DNA of 64,000 nt. It comes from Mesorhizobium kowhaii. Its GTDB lineage: Bacteria > Pseudomonadota > Alphaproteobacteria > Rhizobiales > Rhizobiaceae. Position numbers and translations under genes: made by a program. The notes beneath the pieces were generated by a model that made no database searches, was not told the origin of the DNA, and saw nothing but the letters and a program-made list of their open reading frames with translations. Of the stretch, positions 17,976-26,762 are shown one piece after another; position 1 is the stretch's first letter, and each line of letters begins with the position of its first letter. The stretch lies in NCBI RefSeq assembly GCF_003253745.1, contig NZ_MZXV01000038.1, positions 1-64,000 on the forward strand, in the 5' to 3' direction.

Positions 17976-18551
17976 CTATCCGCCGAAGACGAGCGCGGCA
18001 CCCGAGCCGGCGACCAGCATGCCGAGGCTGGTTCGCAGCCAGGGCGATGACGCGATTTTGAGGCCGACGCTGACGCCGAAGAGGTGGAGTGCTGCGGTCG
18101 ACAGCGTGAAACCGCCAACATAGGCAAATGTTGCTCCTGCGGCCTCGCTGGCGTGCGCATGGCCGTGGAACAGCGCGAACAACCCGGCAAGGCCTATGCC
18201 GGCGATGCCCGGCAAACCTGCACCGAAAACGATCATCAGCCCGAGCGCCAGTACCGACAGCGCGATCATGCCTTCGATCTCTGGCAGGGCGACGCCGACA
18301 AAGGCGAGCGCGGCGCCGCCGCTCATGGCCATAAGGAAGGCGGCCGGTGCGGTCCAGACCCGCAACGGCATGGCGACCGACGACCAGACCCCGACCGCCG
18401 CCATAGCGAGCAGGTGGTCGAGACCGAGCAGCGGATGCGCGAGGCCCGCGGCAACGCCGCCCGCATAGCCTGCGCCGACATGGGCACAGGCCGGGCCGAC
18501 AAGGGCGGCGAGCGATGCTGCTACGCCGAGTTTCACGACAGTGCGTCTCAT
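17976..18551 (-). CDS. hupE: HupE, nickel permease
   Basis: The 191-residue HupE/UreJ protein supplies nickel for hydrogenase. A cleavable signal (MRRTVVKLGVAASLAALVGPACA) exposes His in the mature N-terminus, followed by the family signature HPLLGLDHLLAMAAVGVWS and the second metal motif FHGHAHASE; six hydrophobic segments follow. The start at 18551 has GGGAGG upstream. Its position between hupL and hupC differs from R. leguminosarum, where hupE follows hupD. Confidence 0.95.
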   Translation of the reverse strand: MRRTVVKLGVAASLAALVGPACAHVGAGYAGGVAAGLAHPLLGLDHLLAMAAVGVWSSVAMPLRVWTAPAAFLMAMSGGAALAFVGVALPEIEGMIALSVLALGLMIVFGAGLPGIAGIGLAGLFALFHGHAHASEAAGATFAYVGGFTLSTAALHLFGVSVGLKIASSPWLRTSLGMLVAGSGAALVFGG

Positions 18552-18564
18552 CGAAAATCCCTCC

Positions 18565-20361
18565 CTACCGCACTTTGACATTGGCCAGCTCGCGGCCGTC
18601 CGGCCCTATCACGTGGGTCGAGCAGGCAAGGCACGGATCGAAGCTGTGTATGGTCCGCAGGATTTCGACCGGCTCCTCGGCGCGCTCGACCTTGGTGTCC
18701 ATCAACGAGGCCTCGAAGGCGCCGATATTGCCGGCATTGTCGCGGGGAGAGCCGTTCCAGGTGGTCGGCACGACGCACTGGTAGTTCTCGATGCGGCCGT
18801 TCTTGATCCGGATCCAGTGACCCAGTGCGCCACGCGGCGCCTCGGTGAAGCCGACGCCCTTGATCTCGGCCGGCCAAGTCTTCGGGTCCCACTTCTCGGT
18901 GTTGGCCGTGGAGGAGTCGCCGGCCTTGATGTTGGCGATCAGCTTGTCCAGGAAGTAGGCCTGCTTGCGGGCCGCCCACTGCGCTTCTAGAGCGCGCGCA
19001 GCGGTGCGGCCGAGCGTGGAAAAGAGCGCGTTGAGCGGCGCGCCGAGCACGCGTAGCGTGGAATCGACTTGTTCCTTGATTTCCTCGTGGCCCTGGGCAT
19101 AGCCGACGACATAGCGGGCGAGCGGGCCGACCTCCATGGCGTGGCCGCGCCATCGAGGTGCCTTGATCCAGGAATATTTTGCCGACTCGTCCAGCTCGAT
19201 GATGTTGGTGCGTGTGCCCTTGGCATTGGGCCCCAGTTCGTAATGCGGCTCGGTGATGCCGTCCCAGGGGTGCAGGCCCTTGGCCTCGTCCGGATACTTG
19301 TACCAGGAGTGCGGCACGAATTCCTGGATCTGCTCGGGATCGCGCACGTCGACCGGCAGCACCTCTTTTAGATTGCCGTTGACGATGGCACCCTGCGGCA
19401 TCATCAGGTTAGCGGCGGAATAGTCGTTGGCCTTGTCGGGGATATCGCCATAGGCGAGCACGCTCTTGCCCGACAGCCCGCCACCGTAGAGCCAGGCCTT
19501 GTAGAGATTGCCGATCGCGATAATGTCGGGGATGTAGACGTTGTCGACGAAGGCGATGGTACGCTCGATGACGCTGCGGACGTAGTTCAGCCGCTCCATG
19601 TTGATCGGCGCGCCGGCCGCCATCTCACCGTCGATGTTGATGGCACAGGGCACGCCCCCCACCAGCCAGTTGGGATGGACGTCCTTGCCGCCGAAGATCG
19701 TGCGCGTGGTCATGATCTCCTTCTGGAAGTCAAGCGCTTCCAGATAGTGCGTCACCGCCATCAGGTCGGCTTCCGGCGGCAGCAGATAGGCCGGGTTGGT
19801 CCAGTAGCCGTTCTTGAACGGCCCGAGTTGGCCGCTCTCCACGAACTTCTTCAGCCGGTTCTGGATGTCACGGAAATAGCCCGGCGAGGACATCGGGTGG
19901 CTCGGCGAAACCGCTTGCTGCAGCTCCGACGTCGCCTTCGGGTCGGCTCTCAATGCGTTGACCGGGTTGACCCAGTCGAGCGCGTGCAGGTGGTAGAAGT
20001 GGACCAGATGGTCGTGCACCTGCAGCGAGAGCTGCATGATGTTGCGGATCGAATTGGCGTTCTCCGGGATTGTGATGCCCAGCGCGTCCTCGACCGCACG
20101 CACCGAGGTGAGCGCGTGCGTGCCGGTGCACACCCCGCAGATGCGCTGGGTGAAGGCCCAGGCGTCGCGCGGGTCGCGGCCTTTGAGGATGACCTCGAGC
20201 CCGCGCCACATGGTGCCGGTCGAGACCGCGTTGCGGATGATGTTGTTCTCGTCGATGTTCACCTCGCAGCGCATGTGGCCTTCGATCCGCGTGACCGGAT
20301 CGACGACGACGCGCTGGCCGGAGGTATCGAGATTGAAGCCGTTCGGCGTCCGGATGCCCAT
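18565..20361 (-). CDS. hupL: HupL, uptake [NiFe]-hydrogenase large subunit
   Basis: The 598-residue subunit holds the Ni-Fe active site and oxidises H2 released by nitrogenase. It has the N-terminal RICGVCTGTH (Cys75, Cys78) and the C-terminal DPCLACSTH (Cys577, Cys580, His583); HupD would remove the last 15 residues after His583. Also typical are RIEGHMRCEV and the long conserved MGLARMI-type core. It overlaps the hupS stop (TGATG). Confidence 0.98.
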   Translation of the reverse strand: MGIRTPNGFNLDTSGQRVVVDPVTRIEGHMRCEVNIDENNIIRNAVSTGTMWRGLEVILKGRDPRDAWAFTQRICGVCTGTHALTSVRAVEDALGITIPENANSIRNIMQLSLQVHDHLVHFYHLHALDWVNPVNALRADPKATSELQQAVSPSHPMSSPGYFRDIQNRLKKFVESGQLGPFKNGYWTNPAYLLPPEADLMAVTHYLEALDFQKEIMTTRTIFGGKDVHPNWLVGGVPCAINIDGEMAAGAPINMERLNYVRSVIERTIAFVDNVYIPDIIAIGNLYKAWLYGGGLSGKSVLAYGDIPDKANDYSAANLMMPQGAIVNGNLKEVLPVDVRDPEQIQEFVPHSWYKYPDEAKGLHPWDGITEPHYELGPNAKGTRTNIIELDESAKYSWIKAPRWRGHAMEVGPLARYVVGYAQGHEEIKEQVDSTLRVLGAPLNALFSTLGRTAARALEAQWAARKQAYFLDKLIANIKAGDSSTANTEKWDPKTWPAEIKGVGFTEAPRGALGHWIRIKNGRIENYQCVVPTTWNGSPRDNAGNIGAFEASLMDTKVERAEEPVEILRTIHSFDPCLACSTHVIGPDGRELANVKVR

Positions 20362-21437
20362 CAGTTGTTCCCGCCCTTTTCGCGCATCCGCTTGACCACA
20401 CTCGCCGCCGCATGCGCGGCCGCGGCGGCGCCGACCACGGTCGCGGCTGTCGTGCCGATCCTGTCGGCATCGGCCTCAATGCCGAAGCCGTGGACGCGGG
20501 TCAGGCGGCTGTAGAAATCGCCCTTGTCCCAGAAGCCGTCCTCGGAGCAGCCGATGCAGGGATGGCCGGCCTGGATCGGGAAGGAGAGGCCGCCGTTCCA
20601 GCCCACCGTCGAGCAGGCGTTGTAGGTGGTCGGTCCCTTGCAGCCGACCTTGTAGAGGCAATAGCCCTTGCGCGCGCCCTCGTCATCGAAGGACTCGACG
20701 AACTGGCCGGCGTCGAAATGCGGGCGCCGATAGCATTTGTCGTGGATGCGCTGGCTGTAGAACATCTTCGGCCGGCCTTGCCGGTCGAGTTCGGGGAATT
20801 TCTCGAAGGTCAGGATATAAGTGATGACGGCCGTCATCACTTCCGCGATCGGCGGGCAACCGGGCACCTTGATGATCGGCTTGTCCGGCAGGCCGGGAAC
20901 CTTATGGACGGGCGTAGCCCGCGTCGGGTTCGGCCGCGCGGCCTGTACGCAGCCCCAGGAGGCGCAGGAGCCCCAGGAGATGATCGCCTTGGCGTTGGAG
21001 GCGGCATGCTTGAGATGGTCGACGAAGGGCTTGCCGCCGATGATGCAGAACATGCCGTCCTCGTTGAGCGGCGGATTGCCTTCGACCGCGAGAATGTAGT
21101 TGCCCTTGTACTGTTCGACGACCTCGTCGACGATCGCCTCGGCCTGATGGCCGGCGGCCGCCATGAGCGTGTCGTCATAATCGAGTGAAAGCATCGACAG
21201 CACGACGTCCTTGGCGAGCGGGTGCGCCGAGCGGATGAAGCTTTCGGAGCAGCAGGTGCATTCGAGCCCATGCAGCCACAGCACCGGAATGCGCGGCTTG
21301 GATTCCATCGCGTAAGCTATTTTCGGCGCGAAGGCCGGTCCAAGGCCGAGGGAAGCCGCTGTCAGGCTACAGAATTTCAGGAAACTTCGGCGAGTGATCC
21401 CCTGCCGGCGCATGACCTCGTAGAATGTTTCTTGCAT
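20361..21437 (-). CDS. hupS: HupS, uptake [NiFe]-hydrogenase small subunit
   Basis: The 358-residue subunit carries three Fe-S clusters and passes electrons to HupC. A Tat signal is present (RRSFLKFCSLTAASLGLG near residues 17-34). The proximal cluster uses LHGLECTCCSESFIRSAHPL and later Cys (SWGSCASWGCVQ, VPGCPP); medial and distal clusters use HDKCYRR, CLYKVGCKGPTTYNAC and HPCIGCSEDGFWD. A C-terminal hydrophobic anchor rich in Ala follows. Start at 21437 has GGAGGAAGG upstream; a longer start is not needed. It is preceded by a sigma-54 promoter. Confidence 0.98.
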   Translation of the reverse strand: MQETFYEVMRRQGITRRSFLKFCSLTAASLGLGPAFAPKIAYAMESKPRIPVLWLHGLECTCCSESFIRSAHPLAKDVVLSMLSLDYDDTLMAAAGHQAEAIVDEVVEQYKGNYILAVEGNPPLNEDGMFCIIGGKPFVDHLKHAASNAKAIISWGSCASWGCVQAARPNPTRATPVHKVPGLPDKPIIKVPGCPPIAEVMTAVITYILTFEKFPELDRQGRPKMFYSQRIHDKCYRRPHFDAGQFVESFDDEGARKGYCLYKVGCKGPTTYNACSTVGWNGGLSFPIQAGHPCIGCSEDGFWDKGDFYSRLTRVHGFGIEADADRIGTTAATVVGAAAAAHAAASVVKRMREKGGNN

Positions 21438-21493
21438 CAGGCCTTCCTCCACAGGCGGCGGCATCTCCTGGTGCCGCGGATATGCGAAGGCGA

Positions 21494-21510
21494 AGCAAGT
21501 CGGGTGCCAG
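21494..21510 (-). promoter_or_regulatory. Sigma-54 promoter of hupSLEC
   Basis: Minus strand CTGGCACCCGACTTGCT is a perfect TGGCAC-N5-TTGCT. It lies about 57 bases before the hupS ATG, so transcription would start near 21483. An AT-rich stretch just upstream (21511-21535) could hold an IHF site, although I cannot match the consensus well. Confidence 0.85.
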
Positions 21511-21840
21511 AGTTAAAAAGCCGAATAAATTCAATACCCAGATGCTTTTCGAGGCATTGCCTTGTTTCGGTCGCCGGCAATGGACTGGAAACCGGGCTGG
21601 CAGATTGCGAAGAAAGCTTCCGCGATGCGGCCACACGCGCGAGGAGCCCTGGCGACGGGTGCCGACGAGATTCGGCGGGCCTCGACCGACCGCGCCCAGG
21701 CCACGCGGCTTGTCAGGACGGCCGAACAGATCGCGCTCGCCCTTCGCGGCTTGTGGGGCAGGCAGCGTCGCGCGTTCGTGCACGGGCGGCAAGTACATTC
21801 AGCCGCATTAACGTGACATCGACGGATCGCAACCTCTTCA

Positions 21841-21859
21841 TTGTGCTGGACTTGCACAA
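21841..21859 (-). promoter_or_regulatory. Possible NifA-like enhancer (TGT-N11-ACA dyad) upstream of hupS
   Basis: TTGTGCTGGACTTGCACAA is a 19-bp inverted repeat with 6-bp arms and contains TGT-N11-ACA. NifA sites normally have N10, and it sits about 330 bases upstream of the -24 element, so this is a candidate only. No exact TGT-N10-ACA is seen nearer the promoter. Confidence 0.35.
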
Positions 21860-22402
21860 TCTGCTCGTTGCCGCTCTCCGACATACGCCTGCGTTGCCCC
21901 CGTTGTCGGGTTTGTCGCGTTCGCGACGGACTGGCGCCTTTTAGGAAAGAGAGGCGGGGGTAGCTGCCGTTCGTCGTAGTCGATATGGCTCTCGCCGACG
22001 ATACCGAACTCCGAGAGATGCGCCCGGGCGACTTTCAGCGCCCAAGCACCAGTTGCGGACATTCGGATTAGTCTGCTCAGCATGTCGTGCTTACTGAGGC
22101 GGCTTGGCTGCTCCGGCGGGTAGAATCTGGGCGGTTACTGCTCCATACGAACCCACGCAAATGAATTTAAAAGCGTTCTTCGCAATGTCCATCTCGCTTC
22201 CAGATGACGACAATACGAAAACTGCATTTGACGGAACGCCGCCGGGCCGCCAATCAGTCTGACTGACAGGTTCACTCTCGACTGAGGACTTACAATCCTC
22301 AGTCGGGAACAATGATGTCCGTGACCGACCTTTTGCGCTAATTATCCCGATTCCGCGAGGGCGATAATAGTTCTATAGGCGCGGGCTGGGGAGGCGACAC
22401 GT
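21860..22402. other. Spacer between hup cluster and nucleotide island
   Basis: Two short minus-strand frames (about 74-81 codons) occur here but show no recognisable motif and lack a good ribosome site. I see no supportable gene. Confidence 0.35.
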
Positions 22403-24001
22403 ATGCGCGTGCTGTTGGCGTTATCCGGGCCAGTTGGCGTCGGGAAGTCAAGATTTTGCGACATTCTCACAGAGCGTTTCGGGGCCGATTGTCTCTCGAC
22501 ACGCAATCTTCTCATCGCCTCAGGAGCTAAGAGCGAGCGGGAAGACCTCCAGGCGGCCGGCGAGCGCCTGGATCTAGAAACCGACGGCAAATGGGTGGCC
22601 GACGCGCTCGCGGCTTATCTTCCGGACGAGGGCCCCAGCGTCGTCATCATCGACGCGATTCGCGTCAAGAAACAGATCGACCACATCAGGCGGACCTTCG
22701 GTGATCGGTTCCGTGTCTGGCACGTCTTTCTCGACGCAACTGACGAGATTCTTGAGGAACGCTATGCCAAGCGCGAAAAAAAGATTGCGGAATTTGCCAC
22801 ATACGCAGAACTCAAAGCGAGTCCGACAGAGGCGCGCATTCGCCTCCTCAAAGGCGTCGTGGATCGCGCAATCGACTCATCGCGCTGTGAGCCAGCTTCG
22901 GCCGTGGCGCAGGCCGTGGCGGGACTAGGCCTCTACCCCCTCCAGCCGGAGCGGCACGTCGACGTGGTTGTCGGCGGCCAGTACGGCAGCGAAGGCAAGG
23001 GGCATGTGTGTGCATATCTCGCTCGCGATTACGACTTGCTCATTCGCGTCGGTGGCCCGAACGCGGGACACAAGGTTAGGCACCCTGAGTACACGTACGT
23101 TCAGCTACCTTCTGGCACCCAATCCAACCCGAACGCCGGCATCCTGATCGGCGCGGGTGCCACAATATCCCTTCCGGTGATCCTCAAGGAAATCAAAGAT
23201 CTCAAGCTTGACCCAGATCGGCTCTCTATCGATCGGCGGGCGGTGATCATCGAGCCGAGCGACATCGAGTACGAAGAGCGCTCGATGGACGCGATCGGCT
23301 CCACCAAAAAGGGTGTCGGTGTTGCGACGGCGCGCAAGATTCTGGGTCGCGATAAGGAAGAGCATCTCGGCGCAAAGGTACGCCTGGCGAGAGACATTCC
23401 CGATCTCGAGCGGTTTATCGTCGATGGCGGTGAGGTGCTGGAGCGCGCCTACGCAAAGGGGAAACGCATCTGCCTCGAGGGGACGCAAGGCACCGATCTT
23501 AGCCTGCATCACGCGGATTACCCTTACGTCACGTCGCGAGAGACGACGGCGTCAGGATGTTTGGCCGACGCCGGCATCGCGCCCGGCCGCGTCCGAAGGG
23601 TTATCATGGTGACCAGAACTTACCCGATACGGGTGGGCGGCACCTCGGGCGATATGGCTCGCCCAATCGAAGCGCAGATGATCGCGCATCGCTCAGGCCT
23701 ACCGGTCGAAAAAATTCAAAAAACTGAGGTTGGGACGGTATCGGGCAAGAAACGCCGGATCGCCGAGTTCGACTGGGAGCAGGTCCGTCGCACCGCAGTT
23801 TTAAACGGGGCAACCGATATCGCGCTGTCTTTTTCGGACTACATCAGCGACGTGAACCAGCGGGCCAGGAGTTACGAGCAGCTCACGACCGAGACCCGCG
23901 ACTTCATCGAGGGCGTTGAACGGGTTGCGAACGCGCCCGTCTCCCTGGTCTCGACCCGCTTCGAGGCGCGGGGAATCATTGATCGGAGGAATTGGAAGTG
24001 A
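22403..24001 (+). CDS. Kinase-adenylosuccinate synthetase fusion, PurZ-like active site
   Basis: The 532-residue protein has two parts. Residues 1-175 form a P-loop nucleotide kinase-like domain (LALSGPVGVGKSRFCDIL, P-loop at 9-17). Residues 185-532 are a compact PurA-type synthetase: VVVGGQYGSEGKGH (191-201), RVGGPNAGHKV with the catalytic His at about 223, STKKGVG, LEGTQGTDLSLHHADYPYVT, RVGGTSGDM and GKKRRIAEFDW. PurA has Asp in GDEGKG; here it is Ser196, as I recall for phage PurZ, which joins Asp to dGMP in making 2-aminoadenine. The short length (about 345 against 430) also fits archaeal/PurZ forms. The start has GGGGAGG upstream. Substrate is unknown; a modified purine route or a defence nucleotide is possible. 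Confidence 0.85.
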   Translation: MRVLLALSGPVGVGKSRFCDILTERFGADCLSTRNLLIASGAKSEREDLQAAGERLDLETDGKWVADALAAYLPDEGPSVVIIDAIRVKKQIDHIRRTFGDRFRVWHVFLDATDEILEERYAKREKKIAEFATYAELKASPTEARIRLLKGVVDRAIDSSRCEPASAVAQAVAGLGLYPLQPERHVDVVVGGQYGSEGKGHVCAYLARDYDLLIRVGGPNAGHKVRHPEYTYVQLPSGTQSNPNAGILIGAGATISLPVILKEIKDLKLDPDRLSIDRRAVIIEPSDIEYEERSMDAIGSTKKGVGVATARKILGRDKEEHLGAKVRLARDIPDLERFIVDGGEVLERAYAKGKRICLEGTQGTDLSLHHADYPYVTSRETTASGCLADAGIAPGRVRRVIMVTRTYPIRVGGTSGDMARPIEAQMIAHRSGLPVEKIQKTEVGTVSGKKRRIAEFDWEQVRRTAVLNGATDIALSFSDYISDVNQRARSYEQLTTETRDFIEGVERVANAPVSLVSTRFEARGIIDRRNWK

Positions 24002-24684
24002 CGGTTGACGAGCTCACCGCTCTCCACCCTCGTCTTTGGCACATGGCAGCAGACGCAAGTTGGCCATCAATCCAGCAATATGGGCTTCTTAGCACATCCT
24101 CGCTGCTTGATCTCTACGGGTACAAGGGGGAGGAGCGCGTAGCGCTTGAGAGCATCAAGCGTCCGAAATCGGTGCAGATCGACGCCTCTGGACTGCCAGG
24201 GGCAATCGTTCGTGACCAGAAGCCAATGTCGGATAAGGCCCTCAACAAGTGCCTTCAGGACGGACTGACGCCAATCGATTGGTATCAATTGCTGAATGAG
24301 AAGGTGTTTTTCTGGCTGACCCGCGCTCGACTTCAGACATTGCTCGCAGCTTACGCACATGCGCCGCAGATTGTCCTGACGCTCGATACCGCCACACTAG
24401 TTGAAGCGCACGCCGAGAACATTCTGCTCTGTCCGATTAACAGCGGATCCACGATCATGAATCCGGCTCCGCGAGGCGCGGAGTCGTTTCTGGCAATCGA
24501 GGATTTCCCTTACGAAACTTGGAGGCTGAAACGCGGCAACAAACGCAAAGCCGTCGTCGAGCTCGTCGTGACGGGAGGCGTTTCGGATGTCGCAAACCAT
24601 GTACTTGCTGTCCACCGGATCGTGAACGGAGCCGTCGCTGAGATATGGCGTAGGCCGGGCGACTTTGGAGACGTAGGACCCTAG
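23998..24684 (+). CDS. DUF7002 protein, DarT-like ADP-ribosyltransferase fold suspected
   Basis: The 228-residue protein is of the DUF7002 type. Visible motifs are LWHMAADASWPSIQQYGLLS near the N-terminus, VRDQKPMSDKALNKCLQDGL, VFFWLTRARLQTLL and PINSGSTIMN. The GLLST and FFWLTR elements recall the NAD-binding pocket of DarT/RES-type ADP-ribosyltransferases, but catalytic identity is not proven. The GTG at 23998 overlaps the upstream stop (GTGA) and has GGAGG eight bases before it, so the two proteins are translationally coupled. This argues for a shared function with the PurZ-like fusion. Confidence 0.75.
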   Translation: MTVDELTALHPRLWHMAADASWPSIQQYGLLSTSSLLDLYGYKGEERVALESIKRPKSVQIDASGLPGAIVRDQKPMSDKALNKCLQDGLTPIDWYQLLNEKVFFWLTRARLQTLLAAYAHAPQIVLTLDTATLVEAHAENILLCPINSGSTIMNPAPRGAESFLAIEDFPYETWRLKRGNKRKAVVELVVTGGVSDVANHVLAVHRIVNGAVAEIWRRPGDFGDVGP

Positions 24685-24688
24685 GTAC

Positions 24689-26179
24689 TCAGCTCACGAT
24701 AATACGCGCGGGGCGTCCGGCCTTGCGGACGACATCCGCGATGTGGCTAGTGAGGCCAACATTTCCGATCAGTTTCAGCCCGGTCGCGTCAGGGAGAGCG
24801 CGAATCTTGGCCCGCAGCTTTTCGAGCCCTTCGGCAACTTCAAAGCGTACCCAGTCGTCTGCGTCGCCCGGCACCAAGATTTTCGAGGTGCTGTGGGTCG
24901 CCCCGAGATGAAGCTGGACGATCCAGACCCTGTCGCCGTCATGGACCCACTCGAAGCGCACTGGCCCAAGAGCGGAATCAAGCCGATGATGCGCGGCATG
25001 AACGTCCGCGATAATTGTGGCGGGCAGCAGTTCGGGAGGGTTGACACCGAGCATAAGTAGATCGCCCTCGCCTTGCCGCCCCTCGACAATAAGCGCGCCG
25101 TCTATAGTCACGATCACCGCACCCGAAAATTTCGCCGGCACAGCAGCCTGACAAAGCACCGAGGAAATCGCGCCCCCGCCGGAGTCCTCACGCGCAAGGA
25201 GTGAGAACGGATCAATCCATCCCTTGACCGTCGTATAGAGTCCTGGCTCTGGTTCGCGCGGGCAGGTCCGAGTCCAGACTTCTTTGCTGCCAGTCGGTGA
25301 GCCAAACGTGAAAGGCGCAACCCGTCTTGGGATAACAGTGGTTTTGGGCGTCGGCAGGCCAATAGCGTGCGACATCAGCAAGCCAAATGCCTTGTCGCCG
25401 ATATGCCGGCTGAAATTATTAGGCCAAGTCCACCCAGGGCGGTGGTTTTCGGGTCCGATCGCTTCGTGCTCCCAAAGCAGTGTATGTGTCTGACGCCACC
25501 CGCAGGGCTTGGGGTGAACGCTGAACTCGAGTCGGACTCCTTCAGTAGGGCCAAGGTCGGGTCTGAAGCCATATACAGTCTCAAGGATCGACAAGCCCCA
25601 AGCGATCGGCAGCGAAGCGACACCGTCTTTTTCGACGCAACGCGGCGTGTCGTCGGGCGCGAACTCGAGGACCCCTCCCTGGGAGACGCCAGAGACGCCG
25701 CCGTCGCGCACATCCACCGTCTCGTTGGCGATCACGAACAGTCCGCTTTCCAGCAACCGCTTGAGCGCACAGACCGCGTCTTCGAGGTTCTTGATGCCGT
25801 AGATGAACTCGCGGCTACGCGGATCGTCGGGGCTGAAGCTGCGAAGGTTAATCGACTCGTCAGGGCTGAGGCGAAGCAAGGTCTCTAGCGCCATCCTCTC
25901 AGAGAGAAAAGGGTCGTTAGGGGTATGTCCTGCAACGCGGCTGAAGTCCTGACGTGCTCGTCCGCCTTCGAGCGAGAAGCTTACAAACTGCGCTACATTC
26001 CCGGTCTGCGCTAACCGGTCTAACGAGCGATCCTTGCGGACCGGGCTATTGCCGCCGCCCACGTCTAGTGACGCAGCCGGCCTGCCAGCGACTGGAAGGC
26101 CAGATTGCATGTCAGAAGCCTTACGCTCAGCCACGGTACAGTCAAGTTCCGCCGTGTTAATCGGTCGGAGAGCCGGCAC
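24689..26179 (-). CDS. Dikinase-like protein (ATP-grasp end plus swivelling His domain), PEP-synthase related
   Basis: The 496-residue protein is not a standard PEP synthase, but its second half shows the order expected of one: FSGAVIVTIDGALIVEGRQG, then PVRFEWVHDGDRVWIVQLHL (compare the Glu-Trp and ILQARP end of the PPDK/PEPS ATP-grasp), then VGLTSHIADVVRKAGRPARI, which matches the TSHAAxxAR phosphohistidine loop. The N-terminal 250 residues (DVRDGGVSGVSQGGVLEFAP, DTPRCVEKDGVASLP) are not recognised. The PEP/pyruvate barrel is absent. I place the start at GTG 26179, one base after the HD gene stop; ATG 26110 is an alternative. It may phosphorylate a small molecule, as rifampin phosphotransferases do. 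Confidence 0.6.
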   Translation of the reverse strand: MPALRPINTAELDCTVAERKASDMQSGLPVAGRPAASLDVGGGNSPVRKDRSLDRLAQTGNVAQFVSFSLEGGRARQDFSRVAGHTPNDPFLSERMALETLLRLSPDESINLRSFSPDDPRSREFIYGIKNLEDAVCALKRLLESGLFVIANETVDVRDGGVSGVSQGGVLEFAPDDTPRCVEKDGVASLPIAWGLSILETVYGFRPDLGPTEGVRLEFSVHPKPCGWRQTHTLLWEHEAIGPENHRPGWTWPNNFSRHIGDKAFGLLMSHAIGLPTPKTTVIPRRVAPFTFGSPTGSKEVWTRTCPREPEPGLYTTVKGWIDPFSLLAREDSGGGAISSVLCQAAVPAKFSGAVIVTIDGALIVEGRQGEGDLLMLGVNPPELLPATIIADVHAAHHRLDSALGPVRFEWVHDGDRVWIVQLHLGATHSTSKILVPGDADDWVRFEVAEGLEKLRAKIRALPDATGLKLIGNVGLTSHIADVVRKAGRPARIIVS

Positions 26180-26180
26180 C

Positions 26181-26762
26181 CTAAGCAACCCGCGCTGACC
26201 GGGTGCCAGCACTATGTCTGGATTGGGGGCGCAGCTCTTCAAAGCGCTTCAGAAACGCTGTGCGCGCCGCTCTAGGTGACAAATATCGCACCGTAACAGG
26301 GGCAGGAACGATCCCTTCTTCGCGGGCCCATAGCGATGTCTCAGGCGGCATTATCTGCGCTTGCTCGGCCGCCAGTACGCACAGGTCGGCTCGCTTGATC
26401 TCCTTTGGCATAGGCGTCGGCACGTCGAAGCGCTCAAATATCGCGGCCTCTACCACCGCCTCAATCCGCTTGAAATCCGGCAGGAGCTGTTTGAGAGGCC
26501 TGGTCACATCCCCAATAAAAGCTTCTGCAGCGTCGTGCATAAGAGCGCTGTACTCGTGGCCGTGAGCTACTTCGCTAACCAACAAACTGTGCTCAGCAAC
26601 CGAATAAAATGCAGAGCATTGACCTGCGTAGCGGCAAATGTGCGACAGGCCATAAGCGATATCCTCAATGACAAATGCGCTGCTCGCCGGATCCAGAAAA
26701 TCAAACCATACACCACTGTGAAGCATCATCCTCGGGCCAACGGCGAAATTAACAGCGATCAT
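26181..26762 (-). CDS. HD-domain phosphohydrolase, YfbR/DatZ-like nucleotidase
   Basis: The 193-residue protein has the HD-superfamily metal residues: CRYAGQCSAFYSVAEHSLLV (His41 and His58), ALMHDAAEAFIGDVTRPLK (His76, Asp77) and a later Asp in KRADLCVLAAEQ. This is the arrangement of 5'-deoxynucleotidase YfbR and of the phage dATPase DatZ. The start at 26762 has GGAGG seven bases upstream. It is first in a two-gene minus-strand operon with the dikinase-like gene and converges on the PurZ-like operon. With PurZ-like and kinase genes next to it, a dNTP-pool role is likely; the substrate cannot be told from sequence. Confidence 0.85.
   Translation of the reverse strand: MIAVNFAVGPRMMLHSGVWFDFLDPASSAFVIEDIAYGLSHICRYAGQCSAFYSVAEHSLLVSEVAHGHEYSALMHDAAEAFIGDVTRPLKQLLPDFKRIEAVVEAAIFERFDVPTPMPKEIKRADLCVLAAEQAQIMPPETSLWAREEGIVPAPVTVRYLSPRAARTAFLKRFEELRPQSRHSAGTRSARVA

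Noticed and set aside
17025..18050. 341-codon plus-strand frame opposite hupC
   Set aside because: It runs antisense to hupC and through the terminator, and is rich in His/Asp/Arg as expected for a shadow frame.
21715..21740. TGT...ACA pair upstream of hupS
   Set aside because: Spacing is N12 or more rather than N10.
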